DNA of 64,000 bases from Hordeum vulgare subsp. vulgare (taxonomy: Eukaryota > Streptophyta > Magnoliopsida > Poales > Poaceae), in assembly GCF_904849725.1 (NCBI RefSeq), contig NC_058518.1:216578741-216642740 (forward strand), given 5' to 3'. Shown here one piece after another: positions 1-9,079 of this stretch (position 1 is its first letter; the number at the start of each line of letters is the position of its first letter). Under the pieces are notes generated by a model, which worked only from the letters and a program-made list of their open reading frames with translations, was not told where the DNA came from and ran no database searches. The position numbers were made by a program, and so were the translations under genes.

Positions 1-265
1 AGAATTTCCTAGGAGTTTTATTTTGCTCGCATTTGTTTTAAGTGGAGTTTTTCTTTCTGCTTTCTCGCGCCAACCGAGTGGGCTTTCTCCTCGTCGCCAG
101 CCCAGCTCTTCCTTTCCCCGCGCGGCAGCCCAGCTTACCACGTCCCTCTCCTGTCTGACGTCGTCTCCTCCCTCCCTCTGCTTTTCGTCAGAGTAACAGA
201 AAGAGCTGCAAGAGAGAGGGTCGACGTCGTGGCTTCACGGACGTCGAGGCGGCCCCCTCGGCCCC

Positions 266-272
266 TATTTAT
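266..272 (+). promoter_or_regulatory. TATA-like box of the long LTR
   Basis: TATTTAT sits in a GC-rich stretch just upstream of pyrimidine-rich CTTCTTCTTCC sequence. The same box is kept in the 3' LTR near 23297. Position and context fit an LTR core promoter, but no transcription start can be seen from sequence. Confidence 0.45.
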
Positions 273-933
273 TCCCTTGGCGTGTGTGCCCTGCCCTAGG
301 GTTCCTTCTCGCCGCCGGCACCTCTTCTTCTTCCCCTGTGAGCAGATCCGAGAGAGAGTGAGAGCGGGTAAGTTCAGTTCAGTTCGTCAGTGAGATCGTC
401 GCCGGCCTCCCTCCTCGTCGCCGGCAGCATCTCTGTGGCGGCCAAGGTGTTCTCGGGCATGGCGTTCCTTCCTCCTTCCCGTTCCTGGCGTTAGCAGAGA
501 GGATCCTCCTCTCTAGCGCATCCTCTGCAGCGGCTCCGTCAAGCCGGAGCAGGTCATCGTGCAGCCCCGCCTCTTCTTCCTGCTTCTTCGTCGACGAGTG
601 CTTCCCCGACGTTCCCTAGGTGACCTAGCCCCGATATCCTTCCCGATTCCTGCGCGTAGGGAGCCTGCTGGAGCATAGCTTCGTTGTCGTCGCCTACTGT
701 GTTGTCATTGTCGTAGTGTCGTTGAGGTGCTAGTGTGGTGATCCTCCCGGTGAGCTAGGGCCAGGAATGGGATCCTGGGGATCCCCTCTTCCTCCCAGCA
801 AGAGCCCCTTCATCAATTTGAACTGTAGCATCGCCGACATTCTTCCCCTGTTCCGGCCGCCATGTTCTGTAGAAGTAGCAGAGGGGGTTACCTAAGAGGG
901 TTACCTCCCCCTCTCTAGTAAGCTTCGATCGAC

Positions 934-990
934 TAGCAGAGTGGTAGTAGGTGTTTTGGTGCAGTAGTTGGTCACGGGTTCAAGACCCGC
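934..990 (+). repeat. tRNA-like module 1 in the LTR (A box plus B box)
   Basis: TAGCAGAGTGG (934-944) fits a Pol III A box and GGTTCAAGACC (977-987) fits a B box. A short T-arm-like stem CGGG/CCCG surrounds the B box. A C-run and a T-rich stretch follow. The spacing of about 33 bp is tRNA-like, but no acceptor stem is evident, so this is a tRNA-derived or tRNA-mimicking sequence (for example a SINE head), not a tRNA gene. The copy in the 3' LTR is at 23962-24015. Confidence 0.5.
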
Positions 991-1091
991 AAGCGCCCCC
1001 CCCCCCTTTTTATTGTTGTGCCTTGTGGGCAGTAGCATGACAGGGAAACATTTCTTGCTTCCCTTCCACTCTCTGTCGAGCCTGAGGGCAG

Positions 1092-1149
1092 TAGTGCAGT
1101 GGTGGTGTGCTGTGTTGTGGTTCAGTGAGGTCTTGGGTTCGATCCCAAG
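1092..1149 (+). repeat. tRNA-like module 2 in the LTR (A box plus B box)
   Basis: TAGTGCAGTGG (1092-1102) resembles an A box. GGGTTCGATCCC (1135-1146) resembles a B box and lies in a perfect 6-bp stem CTTGGG/CCCAAG. It is again followed by a C-run and T-rich DNA. In the 3' LTR copy (24115-24180) the B box is decayed to CTTTCGATCCC. Acceptor-stem pairing is not seen. Confidence 0.5.
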
Positions 1150-1237
1150 GTCCCCCCGCCTTTATTTTTTATTTCTTCTTTTGCTGTTTGAAGTAGTGTT
1201 TGCTTGTTGCATTGCTTGGGCAGCAATTTGTTTGTGC

Positions 1238-1240
1238 CTA
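1238..1240. repeat. CTA target-site duplication of the CACTA element
   Basis: CTA at 1238-1240 and again at 13537-13539 flank the element. The uninterrupted 3' LTR reads GTGCCTAGGAACAC at about 24255-24268, exactly the expected empty site with a single CTA. Confidence 0.95.
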
Positions 1241-1665
1241 CACTACTAGGAAAAGGCTTGCTAATGGCGCACCTATTTTGGCTACTAATGGCGCACTATA
1301 GGTGCGCCACTAGCATCACGCCATTAGATTTTTTACTAATGGCGCACCACAAGTGCGCCATTAGTATCTGGTATACTAATGGCGCACCAGGCAGTGCACC
1401 ATTAGTATTGCTCACGGTGCGCCATTAGTATCTGGTATACTAATGGAGCACCAAGTAGTGCGCCATTAGTATAGATCCAGGTGCGCCATTAGTATAGATC
1501 CTGGTGCGCCATTAGTATAGCTTATGGTGCGCCATTAGTATGCCTCCCAGGGCCATATTTACCCATGTGCGCTGGCTTACTAATGGCGCACTAGTTGACG
1601 ATGCGCCACTAGTGTGCTTTCGAAGTGCGCCACTAGTGTGGTGAATGATGCGCCACTAGTATGAA
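1241..1665. repeat. Left terminal inverted repeat and subterminal repeats of the CACTA element
   Basis: After the 16-bp terminal repeat there are about ten copies of an ATGGCGCAC-type motif in both orientations. Many pair as small palindromes (ACTAATGGCGCACC ... GGTGCGCCATTAGT). Such repeats are the known binding sites of the TnpA-type protein in En/Spm elements; here that role is inferred from position. Confidence 0.9.
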
Positions 1666-1907
1666 TATTAGGTATTTATTTTATTTTTTCTGATATTTGC
1701 ACAGATTACAAAATATATTATTGCACAGAATATAGATAGCACAACATATAAACAACAGATTTATCGAATACAATAGAAGATTAGTCTCTGAATACAATTC
1801 ATCATATTAGTCTTCGAATTTAAATTACCGAACAAAGTTAGAACATTACAAGTCTCGAGATCGCGAGTAGCGAGTTTGTCTTCACATTACAAGTCGATAT
1901 CGACCAT
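1666..1907. other. AT-rich stretch between terminal repeats and the first ORF
   Basis: About 240 bp of AT-rich sequence with no recognisable coding frame. It is downstream of the minus-strand RNase H1-like ORF and may hold its 3' untranslated region. Confidence 0.4.
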
Positions 1908-2162
1908 CTAAACTACCATCACATAGAAGAGAGCTGCGGTCATCATGATGAGCATAATCGCAATGAAACTGGTCTTCATCCGGTTCCTCCAACGCTCCCT
2001 CCTCTCTCCCGCTAGATAGCGCGCGTATCTAACTTCCGCCTTCGCCCTTGTGTTGTACCCTTTGTAACTGTTACCGCTGAATCGGTGAACCTGTCTCCGA
2101 CACTCCTCCCAGTCGTCGTAGACTCCGGGAACCTTACCCTTGTACACGACATACGACGGCAT
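1908..2162 (-). CDS. Small protein: RNase H1 N-terminal hybrid-binding domain plus C-terminal membrane segment
   Basis: An uninterrupted 84-codon ORF with an ATG start. Residues 4-50 carry the pattern of the RNase H1 N-terminal/caulimovirus viroplasmin domain (PF01693 type): YVVYKGKVPGVY, WEEC, a Q-V-x-FSGNSYKGY stretch and a terminal A-x-x-RYLAG helix. In RNase H1 this fold binds RNA-DNA hybrids; no RNase H catalytic domain follows. Residues 62-84 are hydrophobic (FIAIMLIMMTAALFYVMVV) after a basic run, as in a tail-anchored membrane segment. It lies downstream of the Ulp1-like gene and might be its last exon, but it has its own ATG. It is the only unbroken ORF with a recognisable domain in the CACTA element. 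Its role in transposition is unknown to me. Confidence 0.7.
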   Translation of the reverse strand: MPSYVVYKGKVPGVYDDWEECRRQVHRFSGNSYKGYNTRAKAEVRYARYLAGERRERWRNRMKTSFIAIMLIMMTAALFYVMVV

Positions 2163-2355
2163 CTCTATGCACTAGCCAAACAAAATGTTAGTAGCAATTC
2201 ACAGAGACATACAAGTTCATTAAAGTTTAATATTACAACTATAACAGCACGATTCATGGTCCTACTAATAAATAGCATCGATTACATATAAGTTGAACGA
2301 CTGTCCAAACCAAAGAGACATACAAGTTCATTAAAGTTTGATATTGCAACATGAA

Positions 2356-2919
2356 TTAGTAGCAATTCACGGGAACGTGGATGAAGCCGCCGTCTTTCGT
2401 GATGGTCATGAAATTGCGGTTGTTGTCAGCCTGCATTTGTAGCATTGTATCTATCTCACTATTGGACAGCGGAGATCTGAGGTAGAACTGCCCCGAGGTA
2501 CGAAGGACATCTTGATGGATGATTTCCGCAAACTCCAACTGGATGCGAAAGAATTCTTGTCTGATGTCTGCATCCTGGATTGCCGACAAGCGTGTGGCCC
2601 AATCTTTGAGATTATTTGGTAGCCGAACGTGATTACTGTCACGTATGATCGCCCGCATGTGATGGAGGGCGTAGTAGGCATCCTTGTGACTGCCAGGCGG
2701 CTGCTTGACGCAGGCGAACGTCGTATTGTGGGTGAACACGTGCTTGCCGTGCCTGAGACTTGTCCTGCTGAAGGTGCCTCCAGATATGGCGTAGCCGGCA
2801 AGATCTTCAGCAAGAACTTTCTTGATATTTGTGTACTCTTTTTTGACTGACGGTCCGAGTCGAAATACGTGGCCGTGGAATATTTCAGGCTTAAGAGGAT
2901 GAGTGTGCAACGTGTGTCA
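2356..2919 (-). pseudogene. CACTA second gene, last exon: Ulp1/C48-like C-terminal half (frameshifted)
   Basis: The exon begins after a splice acceptor (polypyrimidine run then GCAG, ending at 2920). Its first part continues the frame of the upstream exon and reads LILLSLKYSTATYFDSD, which resembles the beta-strand plus FDS block of Ulp1-type cysteine proteases. A single-base frameshift near 2840, in an A-run, moves the rest (KKEYTNIKKVL onward) to another frame. The rest then stays open to the stop at 2356. Family members known to me have a His just before this block; here the codon gives Arg (DTRCTL). The Ulp1 reading rests on fold-level motifs only. Confidence 0.6.
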
Positions 2920-3003
2920 CTGCACAAAACACGGAATGTTAGAAAAAAGGACGATCAAAATCTAAGAAATCATATGTTACGGGGCGATGAGGGGATAACT
3001 TAC

Positions 3004-4875
3004 CAGGGAAAGTAAGGCACGAGGAAGTTATCCTTTTCCGAGTTTGCCAAAATGACGCCTTCGAGGTATGAACTCGCGACTTGCCGGTCCCCAGCGCTGC
3101 CCAAGATCTTGGCACGCATATAGAAGGGGTCGACTATCACTAGGTCCGGGGTCTTGTCTCTAATGATCCGCATCTCCATACTCAGCGAAAATAGACGAAC
3201 GAAGGTGTGGTGCAGCGGATGAAGGTTAAACATAGCGAAGATGTCAGCAAACCACAGGACGATCAAACCCGCGATGGCGCTATCGACAAAGCCCTTGCCC
3301 TCTGGCACCTTGGCCATGAAAACCGGGTATGCCACATTATTCTCGGAGAGACGCCGCTTCTCCAAACAAAGAACACTGTCATGCAGACTCCGCATAGCAC
3401 CGGTTGCAACATTGAGCAGATTAGTCGGTAGCATCGGCCTACCCGCCACATGCACCCTCCTCGAGATATCCTTAGGTGAAGGTGGCCCGTCCAGAGCACG
3501 GATCGTACTCAGTGCCGGCTGGCTCGCACCCTTGTTAGTCTTTCTTTTCCGTCCCTTCTTCCGCTGATGTAATGGGATCGAGTTCATCTGCTCAGATACC
3601 ACCTTCTTGAGTGTGTTGGGGCTGATAATATTTCGCACCTCGGCTATCTGAGGCTCGGTGAAGGCGGCACCTGGAGGCGTCTCCTCAAAACTAAACGCCA
3701 GACAATGCCTGTTGCAATTGGGTTTCTCCGCGGTACCAGATAGATCGCGGTCGTCTTTTGTAGGGTTGGGTTCTTGAGAAGGAGGCCCCAAGAATTCCTC
3801 ACCGTACCCATGTTCGGCAAAGTACTTATCAACCTTGGTAAATGTACCATCGTCATCGTCGTCGTCCGGATCCTGTGCCATATGCATGTCCGGATCCTGT
3901 GCCATATGCATGTCCGGTAGCGTGGCGGCGGTCTTGCCATGGCTTGGCGCCGGCACGACTAGCGGTGTTGTCTGTGGGGTGGTGTCCCCCACCCCCAAAC
4001 GAATCTAGCTCTTCGGCCAAAGCAAGGGCCAGCTTAAGCAGGCACTGAGGGTCATCACATCATCTTTGTCAGCCCCAGTGGGGTGGAACAGAGGTAACAA
4101 GTCGTCGCAGCCTGGCAGCACCTGAACCAGTTGAACCCTATACGTGGTGGGTGGCATCGGTTTACCGTGGAACATGGGGTTGCCCGGTTGAACGATTCTG
4201 CCCTTGGCGACATCGATCAACTCGTCGCCCATGAAGTGCAGGAGAGTGCATGAAATGTCGGTGCCGGCGCCCTGCAAAAACATGTAGGGCGTCAGGGGAT
4301 GCCCAGTCAAAGGCAAGGAGATGAAGTCATCGGCCAAGAGAGGCTTATTTACCGTGATGGTGTCGAGCTCGGCTAATGTCGAGGCACCGCCAACGGCGGG
4401 CAAGCAAGTGACGGAGGGGCCGCTTGCTGCCGAGGTGCCGGCCGGCGCCGGAGACACCAATGGCGTCGCCTGCGCGTTGTGCGAGTTGCTGGCCGTGAAG
4501 CTGGGAATCGGGGGTGGCCCCTGTTGGCCGCCCGCAATCCACGCCTACAACCCCTCAATAAAGGTAGGCACAATGGCGGTGATCACCCCTCCCACTTGGT
4601 GTTGCACTAGCTCTTGGACCATCTCCGGAATCCGCGCCACTTTTGCCTTGAGTTCTTCAACCTCGTGTGACTGGCTTTCCAAGTTGGTATTTCTCTCCTT
4701 TCGCCCACCAGCGTTATAGTATGACGACCATTTCGTGGACAAGCCTTTGCCGGCCACACGACCAGCTGACGACGGCTTACTGGACTTATCCTTGTTTTTC
4801 ATTATGTTAAAGCCCTATTTAAATTGTGTCCCAATGGGAGCTCTGAGACGACCCCGCGCTACTGCTTTCAGTGTC
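3004..4875 (-). pseudogene. CACTA second gene, middle exon (broken)
   Basis: One frame runs from about 4802 to 3004, with in-frame TAG at about 4546 and TGA at about 4003, both explained by C-to-T changes (CAG, CGA). Upstream, after an acceptor at 4876, the frame of exon 1 runs into TAA about 56 bases in, so there is also an indel near 4815. The protein has a basic Lys/Ser-rich start, a coiled-coil-like segment (EVEELKAKVARIPEMVQELV), a proline/serine-rich linker, and a domain ending in DLVIVDPFYMRAKILG and LVPYFP. This domain leads into the Ulp1-like last exon across a GTAAGT donor at 3003. An in-frame 8-residue unit (DMHMAQDP) is tandemly duplicated near 3875-3920. Confidence 0.65.
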
Positions 4876-4945
4876 CTGCGGAAGGAATGAACCATTTAGA
4901 AATTTGGCTTCATTAATTAGAATGCAACCATATGGAGCTAATTAC

Positions 4946-5881
4946 GTGGGGTGTATTCCTTATCAGAACACGCTCAAGCGCCCTGGTCTTCGCATCCGTG
5001 GTAAGCTCCTTTGTTACTGGGTCCACCTTGTACCGGGCCCTGGCATAGTTCCTGGTCTGCTTGTCACCGTATTTCTCGAAGCGGGGTGGTAGGCCTTGCT
5101 CGGCACGCTCCGCGTCCTCCTTGTCCCATATAGGTTCCGCCACTCTGTAACCGCCGGGACCGAGTTGGTGGACCCCTAAGTTCAACTCCCGCATTTCTTT
5201 CCCCCATTGACTTGATTCCGCGGTTGCCTTGCTCTCGCACTTGATCTTGAACTCCTTGTAGTCATCTTCGCTGATCGAAGGATTTTTCGCCTTGATCTTC
5301 TCATAACTATCACCTTTGTCAATCATTCTCTTCACCATGCTTCTCCAAGTAGACAGGGCCTTGCTCATCTTCGTGAGGGCGGCACTATTCAGTTTATTCC
5401 TTGAGATGCGTGTGTTTGCGACGTCATCGGGGAACTTGTATCGTTCGTGCAGCTTCGTGAAGAGGAGGTTGCGCAAATTCCCTCGGTCCTTATGCCTTAG
5501 GTTCTCGGGGTTGATCGAGACAATGCTCCGGAGAATGCACTCGAGCTGAACCGCGTACCCCTTGAATATTTCTTTGGGCGCCGTTGGATACCCGATGGAG
5601 TTCACTTCAGTAAATTCCTCCTTTACGGTGTTGAGCACGTTCGGGCGTCGGTCCTTCCGTTGCCTCTTCGATTGGCTGCCATCTGTGCATGCGCTGCCAT
5701 CATCAGTGGTGGCATCCTCGGCGGCACCATCAGTGGTGTCATCCCCGACGACACTAGGGGTTGTGTACTCGGGATCGGTGTCTTCCGCGGCGTCCTCATA
5801 GTGGTGAGGTTCTTCCTCCATCTCGTGGGACAGCTCCGAGAATGGCTTGCCCGAACCGCCGGCATCATCGTTGTGGGCCAT
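4946..5881 (-). pseudogene. CACTA second gene, first exon: plant En/Spm transposase-associated (TnpA-like) domain
   Basis: 312 codons, open throughout. I chose the ATG at 5881 (MAHNDDAGGSG) because the frame upstream has no ATG. An acidic start (HHYEDAAEDTDPEY) is followed by a basic KRQRKDRRP stretch that could be a nuclear signal. Then comes a helical domain (KFPDDVANTRISRNKL, WRSMVKRMIDKG, KIKCESKATAESSQWGKEM) typical of plant CACTA second proteins (Transposase_24/TnpA-like). That protein class binds the subterminal repeats. A GT donor at 4945 and an AG acceptor at 4876 bound a short 70-bp intron. This exon itself is intact; the gene is broken downstream. Confidence 0.7.
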
Positions 5882-5944
5882 GTTTCGCTCTAAATAGGAA
5901 AAAGGTTTGGTCAAAAAGTTGGTTATTGTCAAGGAACAAGATCA

Positions 5945-6190
5945 TGGTCTCATCATTTAGGGTTTGTCGACACCGAGGCATCCTAAAAGCTATGCTTTTA
6001 TCATTTAGGGTTTGTCGATGCCGAGGCACCCTAAAAGCCTAAGCTTTCATCATTTAGGTTTTTATCGACAGCGAGGCACCCTAAAAGCCAAGGTTTTATA
6101 ATTTAGGGTTTGTCGACGCTGAGGCACCCTAAATGCTAAGTTAAGTTTTCATCATTTAGGGTTTATCAATGTCGAGGCACCCTAGGTTGA
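5945..6190. repeat. Five tandem copies of a TAGGGT...ACCCTA hairpin unit
   Basis: A unit of about 45-50 bp (CATCATTTAGGGTTTGTCGA ... GAGGCACCCTAAAAGC) repeats five times with minor changes. In each unit TTAGGGT can pair with ACCCTAA across a loop holding GTCGA. The array lies directly upstream of the second CACTA gene (start at 5881), a position suited to promoter function or protein binding. Confidence 0.85.
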
Positions 6191-6369
6191 CTGATATATA
6201 TGGGTATCTTCTAATAATATACCCTATCAAGAAAAGGGAAGGAGAATTCTAAGTTGGGCCTAATCACTTGGCTCTATTGCCACCTATGGTTTAATGCAGC
6301 AAGAATAAAGGGGCAGTTGATCCTACTTAATTAAGTACTAAGATACCCCGGCCCATGCATTAGTCGCAA

Positions 6370-6465
6370 GTACCCCATATGTCCTATTTTTAGCAAAGTC
6401 ATGCTAAAATTCACGGAAAAATTTAGCATGACCTTTGCCGAAAATAGGACATATGGAGTACCCGA
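6370..6465. repeat. Imperfect palindrome of about 90 bp
   Basis: CCATATGTCCTATTTTTAGC...CATGCTAAA is followed after a short loop by its imperfect complement TTTAGCATGACC...GAAAATAGGACATATGG. The arms are about 35-40 nt. It lies upstream of the second CACTA gene and would fold into a long hairpin if transcribed. Confidence 0.8.
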
Positions 6466-6535
6466 ATTTGCCGGAACGGAAGTTACTCGACATTCCGGCA
6501 AACTCAAGGGCCTCTCGGGGTACCTGCAAAATCAT
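6400..6535 (-). promoter_or_regulatory. Upstream region shared with the TNP2 gene
   Basis: This stretch shares blocks with 12640-12775, the region just upstream of TNP2: TAGCATGACCTTTGCC/TTGCATGACTTTGCC, GCCGGAACGGAAGT/GCCGAAACGGAAAT, CATTCCGG, GGTACCTGCAAA. Both lie upstream of minus-strand genes at comparable positions, which suggests a common promoter or leader. Function is inferred. Confidence 0.5.
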
Positions 6536-6539
6536 CACG

Positions 6540-7920
6540 ACACGATGGTCGGAAACAAAACCCAGCAAACTAGCACCACAATGTGCCACTACTTTCATAT
6601 GGATGAAAAGGACACACACCATATGATCCTCTTATTTGGTGTGTTGTTTCTCTAGTTTTCAGTTCTGTTCCATTTCATGTTTAGTATCCTTTGGTTAGTC
6701 CCCTGGCATACTAATATAATGAATCTTTTATACTACCTTGAAGGCTAGTGCACTGGTCTTGTTTCTGAATCTACCCAAGGTTAGTTCACTGAACGTCATT
6801 GGCTCCTGCACATAGAGCCCTACAGTACTGTTAGTCTAGACCATTGCATTTGCAGTATATCTACCAAAGTCGTTCAGTATTCATTGGTGCATTGGTCAGT
6901 GGTGGTAGTGGGTCACTTCTTTCTAGTATTGATATTACATGTACTTGCTTGTTACATTTCTACCAAGATGATCATTCAGCTAGCAAACTTTATACCAGGA
7001 GCAGTATCTAGCAAACCTACGAGTGGCCTGGCAACTTGGCAAAGCAAGGGCTGCTAATTTGTAACTTATGTCATCCAATCTTCAAAAAACCCCATTTTCC
7101 TGTCCTGAACTAGTAAAAGTAATATTATGACTTCATTTTCCTGACTATAAACTGTAGCGTACTTGATATATTGTTAATCAATTTCGAATATAGCCTTAGG
7201 ACAGTATGGTGCATCAGATATTATGTGTTAACTAAACTTATAGCCATTCAAAACAGCCCTGTATACAAGTCCTTCTAGACCTATATATTTGTATCATTTC
7301 AGAACCAAAAAGGAAAAGTTATGTAATAGAATGTAGTAAGTGATGCCATTTTCCTTTTTTTTAGCAAGCATCTTCCTATTTAACAGTACATAGCAGCTGT
7401 TGCATCATGTATGGCTGACGAGCGATGGCTACTGGAGTACCTAGCAAACACAACTTACTACAAATTCTACAGCATTCAGAAATATGAAGTTGATAGTTCT
7501 TTCTTTACCAACCCAGTATATATAGTTGCAACCATAAATTATTGCTACAATCAAATCAGCAGACTAAAATTCAGATGGACAGAAAACATTGTAGACAAAA
7601 CATTCGATGACACATAACGGAAAGAGAGATTGCCAACAGTTCATGTTGATTTTTTTCTTAAGGAAAAGGTAAAGCACCTGCCCTGTTCTGCAATAAACTG
7701 ACAGATGGACTCCACCTACTGCTGTCGTTCTCTTGCAGATGAAGGCTGGTTGACAACTCTTGGAAATATCTGCACCTGGGAGATTTAAATATGCAAAGAG
7801 AGGACTAAATTATGTCTTTGAAAAAGTCATCCATCTAAAGGAAGCAAGATCGATAAATCATTGATGAAGCAAGACAAACGTGTTGCTCCCAATTTGATAA
7901 AGTGAACAGAGAAGATGAAG
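6540..7920. other. AT-rich stretch with no recognised gene
   Basis: Unique-looking AT-rich DNA in the CACTA interior. A 68-codon plus-strand ORF (7411-7617) has no domain I recognise. The segment may continue the captured host DNA seen further right, since it shows no transposon motif. Minus-strand AG/GT signals near 7770 and 7730 are too weak to call exons. Confidence 0.4.
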
Positions 7921-7955
7921 ACATATGGAAGCACTACATTTAGTTATAAATATAT
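7921..7955. repeat. Inverted repeat arm next to the captured GH51 fragment
   Basis: The minus-strand sequence here (ATTTATAACTAAATGTAGTG then CTTCCATATGTC) recurs on the plus strand at about 8802-8834 with one or two changes. The two arms lie about 850 bp apart and bracket the GH51 fragment, whose homology stops exactly at this arm. Confidence 0.65.
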
Positions 7956-8625
7956 CAAAACCTGGAAGTGGTTTTTCAGAGCGTACACAACACCGAGCGA
8001 GGAAAAATGGAAGTGCACAATAGACCCTTGACTCATTAACACATATTCTGGTAATTAAGATTTCCTTACCTCTGTTGCTTACAAGCTCTGCCCACAACCC
8101 ACCAGCACCATCATGGTTGATCTCCTACAGATAAAACCAAAAAATGATTTGAATCACTAATTGGTGTTGAGCTTATCCGCTTTGCAGCAAAATCAAATTA
8201 AACCATTTTTCCAAGATCCAATTTTTTTAACCGAGACAAACTGGGACAGAGCCGCACTCTGTAATCCTATGAGATTAAGTTAACCAATATAGCTGCAATA
8301 TAGTTTAAACTATAACCAAACAAAATGTCCTTACTGGAATTTTTATGCAAAGTTTTACCAGGTGGCTAGTAGAAACTCGAACAAAGAGCGTAGATTTTTC
8401 AGAGATTGCAGTTTAACAAGCAATTCACCAAGAGACCCTTATTCTCACCACAAAAAAGATGTCGAACATCTTGTCAGGCATCTTCCGCACAGTCTGCAGC
8501 GAGGCGTCCACGCTCAGCTGCCCGGCCTAACCCGCCACGAACCTAACAGAGGACGACGCCCAGCACAAGGCACACACCACTACCAGCACACAACGGAGCC
8601 GATGATACGCCCTCGGCGCAGCCAT
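7953..8625 (-). pseudogene. Captured 5' fragment of a GH51 alpha-L-arabinofuranosidase gene (exons 1, 2 and start of 3)
   Basis: On the minus strand an ATG at 8625 opens a secretory-type leader (hydrophobic core CVLVVVCALCWA), then LSVDAS, RKMPDK and FDIFF. Exon 1 ends at 8449 before GTGAGA. Exon 2 (8124-8070) follows a CTGTAG acceptor and encodes EINHDGAGGLWAELVSNR before GTAAGG. This is the conserved N-terminal block of plant family-51 arabinofuranosidases, which remove arabinose from wall polysaccharides. Both introns keep canonical borders and phase. Exon 3 starts after CCAG at 7962 with only Gly-Phe before homology stops. TAG at codon 33 and loss of the catalytic domain make it non-functional. 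Retained introns mean it was captured as genomic DNA. Confidence 0.85.
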
Positions 8626-8801
8626 TGCGCTCATCCGAAGCCCCCAGTTCAAATCAAAGAACAGAGTACTGATTACTGAACGCATAGCCTACATATATAG
8701 CATGGGCTATGGCTCATGCAACAAGAGGCTAGAAACGTACTGCGTCAAGTAACCAGCAATTTGAGCAAAAAGTTGTTCCACGAGTGGAAGCAAAGCTAAG
8801 G

Positions 8802-8834
8802 ATTTATAACTAAATATAGTGCTTCCATATGTCA
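8802..8834. repeat. Second arm of the inverted repeat around the GH51 fragment
   Basis: Plus-strand copy (ATTTATAACTAAATATAGTG then CTTCCATATGTC) of the arm at 7921-7955. It lies about 180 bp upstream, in minus-strand sense, of the GH51 start codon. Confidence 0.6.
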
Positions 8835-9079
8835 TCCAAACATATCAGGAGGACCTGAGGATTCTTCACTCCAAACAATAGCTGAACAGCTGCCGGTATA
8901 CCCTTTTACAGACAAAATGTCTTGTCGAAAACACAAGACGGGAAGCATCAAAACTAGCAGATGTCTACCTAGCTAACATTCTCAATGATCAGGAGTTTTA
9001 GGAGTTCAATGACTAATCACACAGATGAACAAATGACATGCTTATCTGGAGAAAAACCACGGGAACTACTAGTTTTTAC

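Larger units (their letters stand above)
1..1240 (+). repeat. 5' LTR, upstream part, truncated by the window edge
   Basis: Matches 23029-24260 of the 3' LTR nearly base for base, with scattered substitutions and small indels. It carries a GC-rich stretch with a TATA-like box near 266 and two tRNA-like modules near 934-990 and 1092-1149. It is cut after CTA at 1240 by the CACTA insertion and resumes at 13537. Confidence 0.93.

Noticed and set aside
934..1149. True tRNA genes
   Set aside because: Only A and B boxes and a T-arm-like stem are present; no acceptor stem or convincing anticodon arm can be drawn.
5945..6190. CRISPR-like array (repeats with spacers)
   Set aside because: Units are contiguous and internally palindromic with no unique spacers, in a plant transposon.
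7411..7617. 68-codon ORF starting MADERWLLEYLANTTYY
   Set aside because: No recognisable domain and no splice or promoter context; it may be chance in AT-rich captured DNA.
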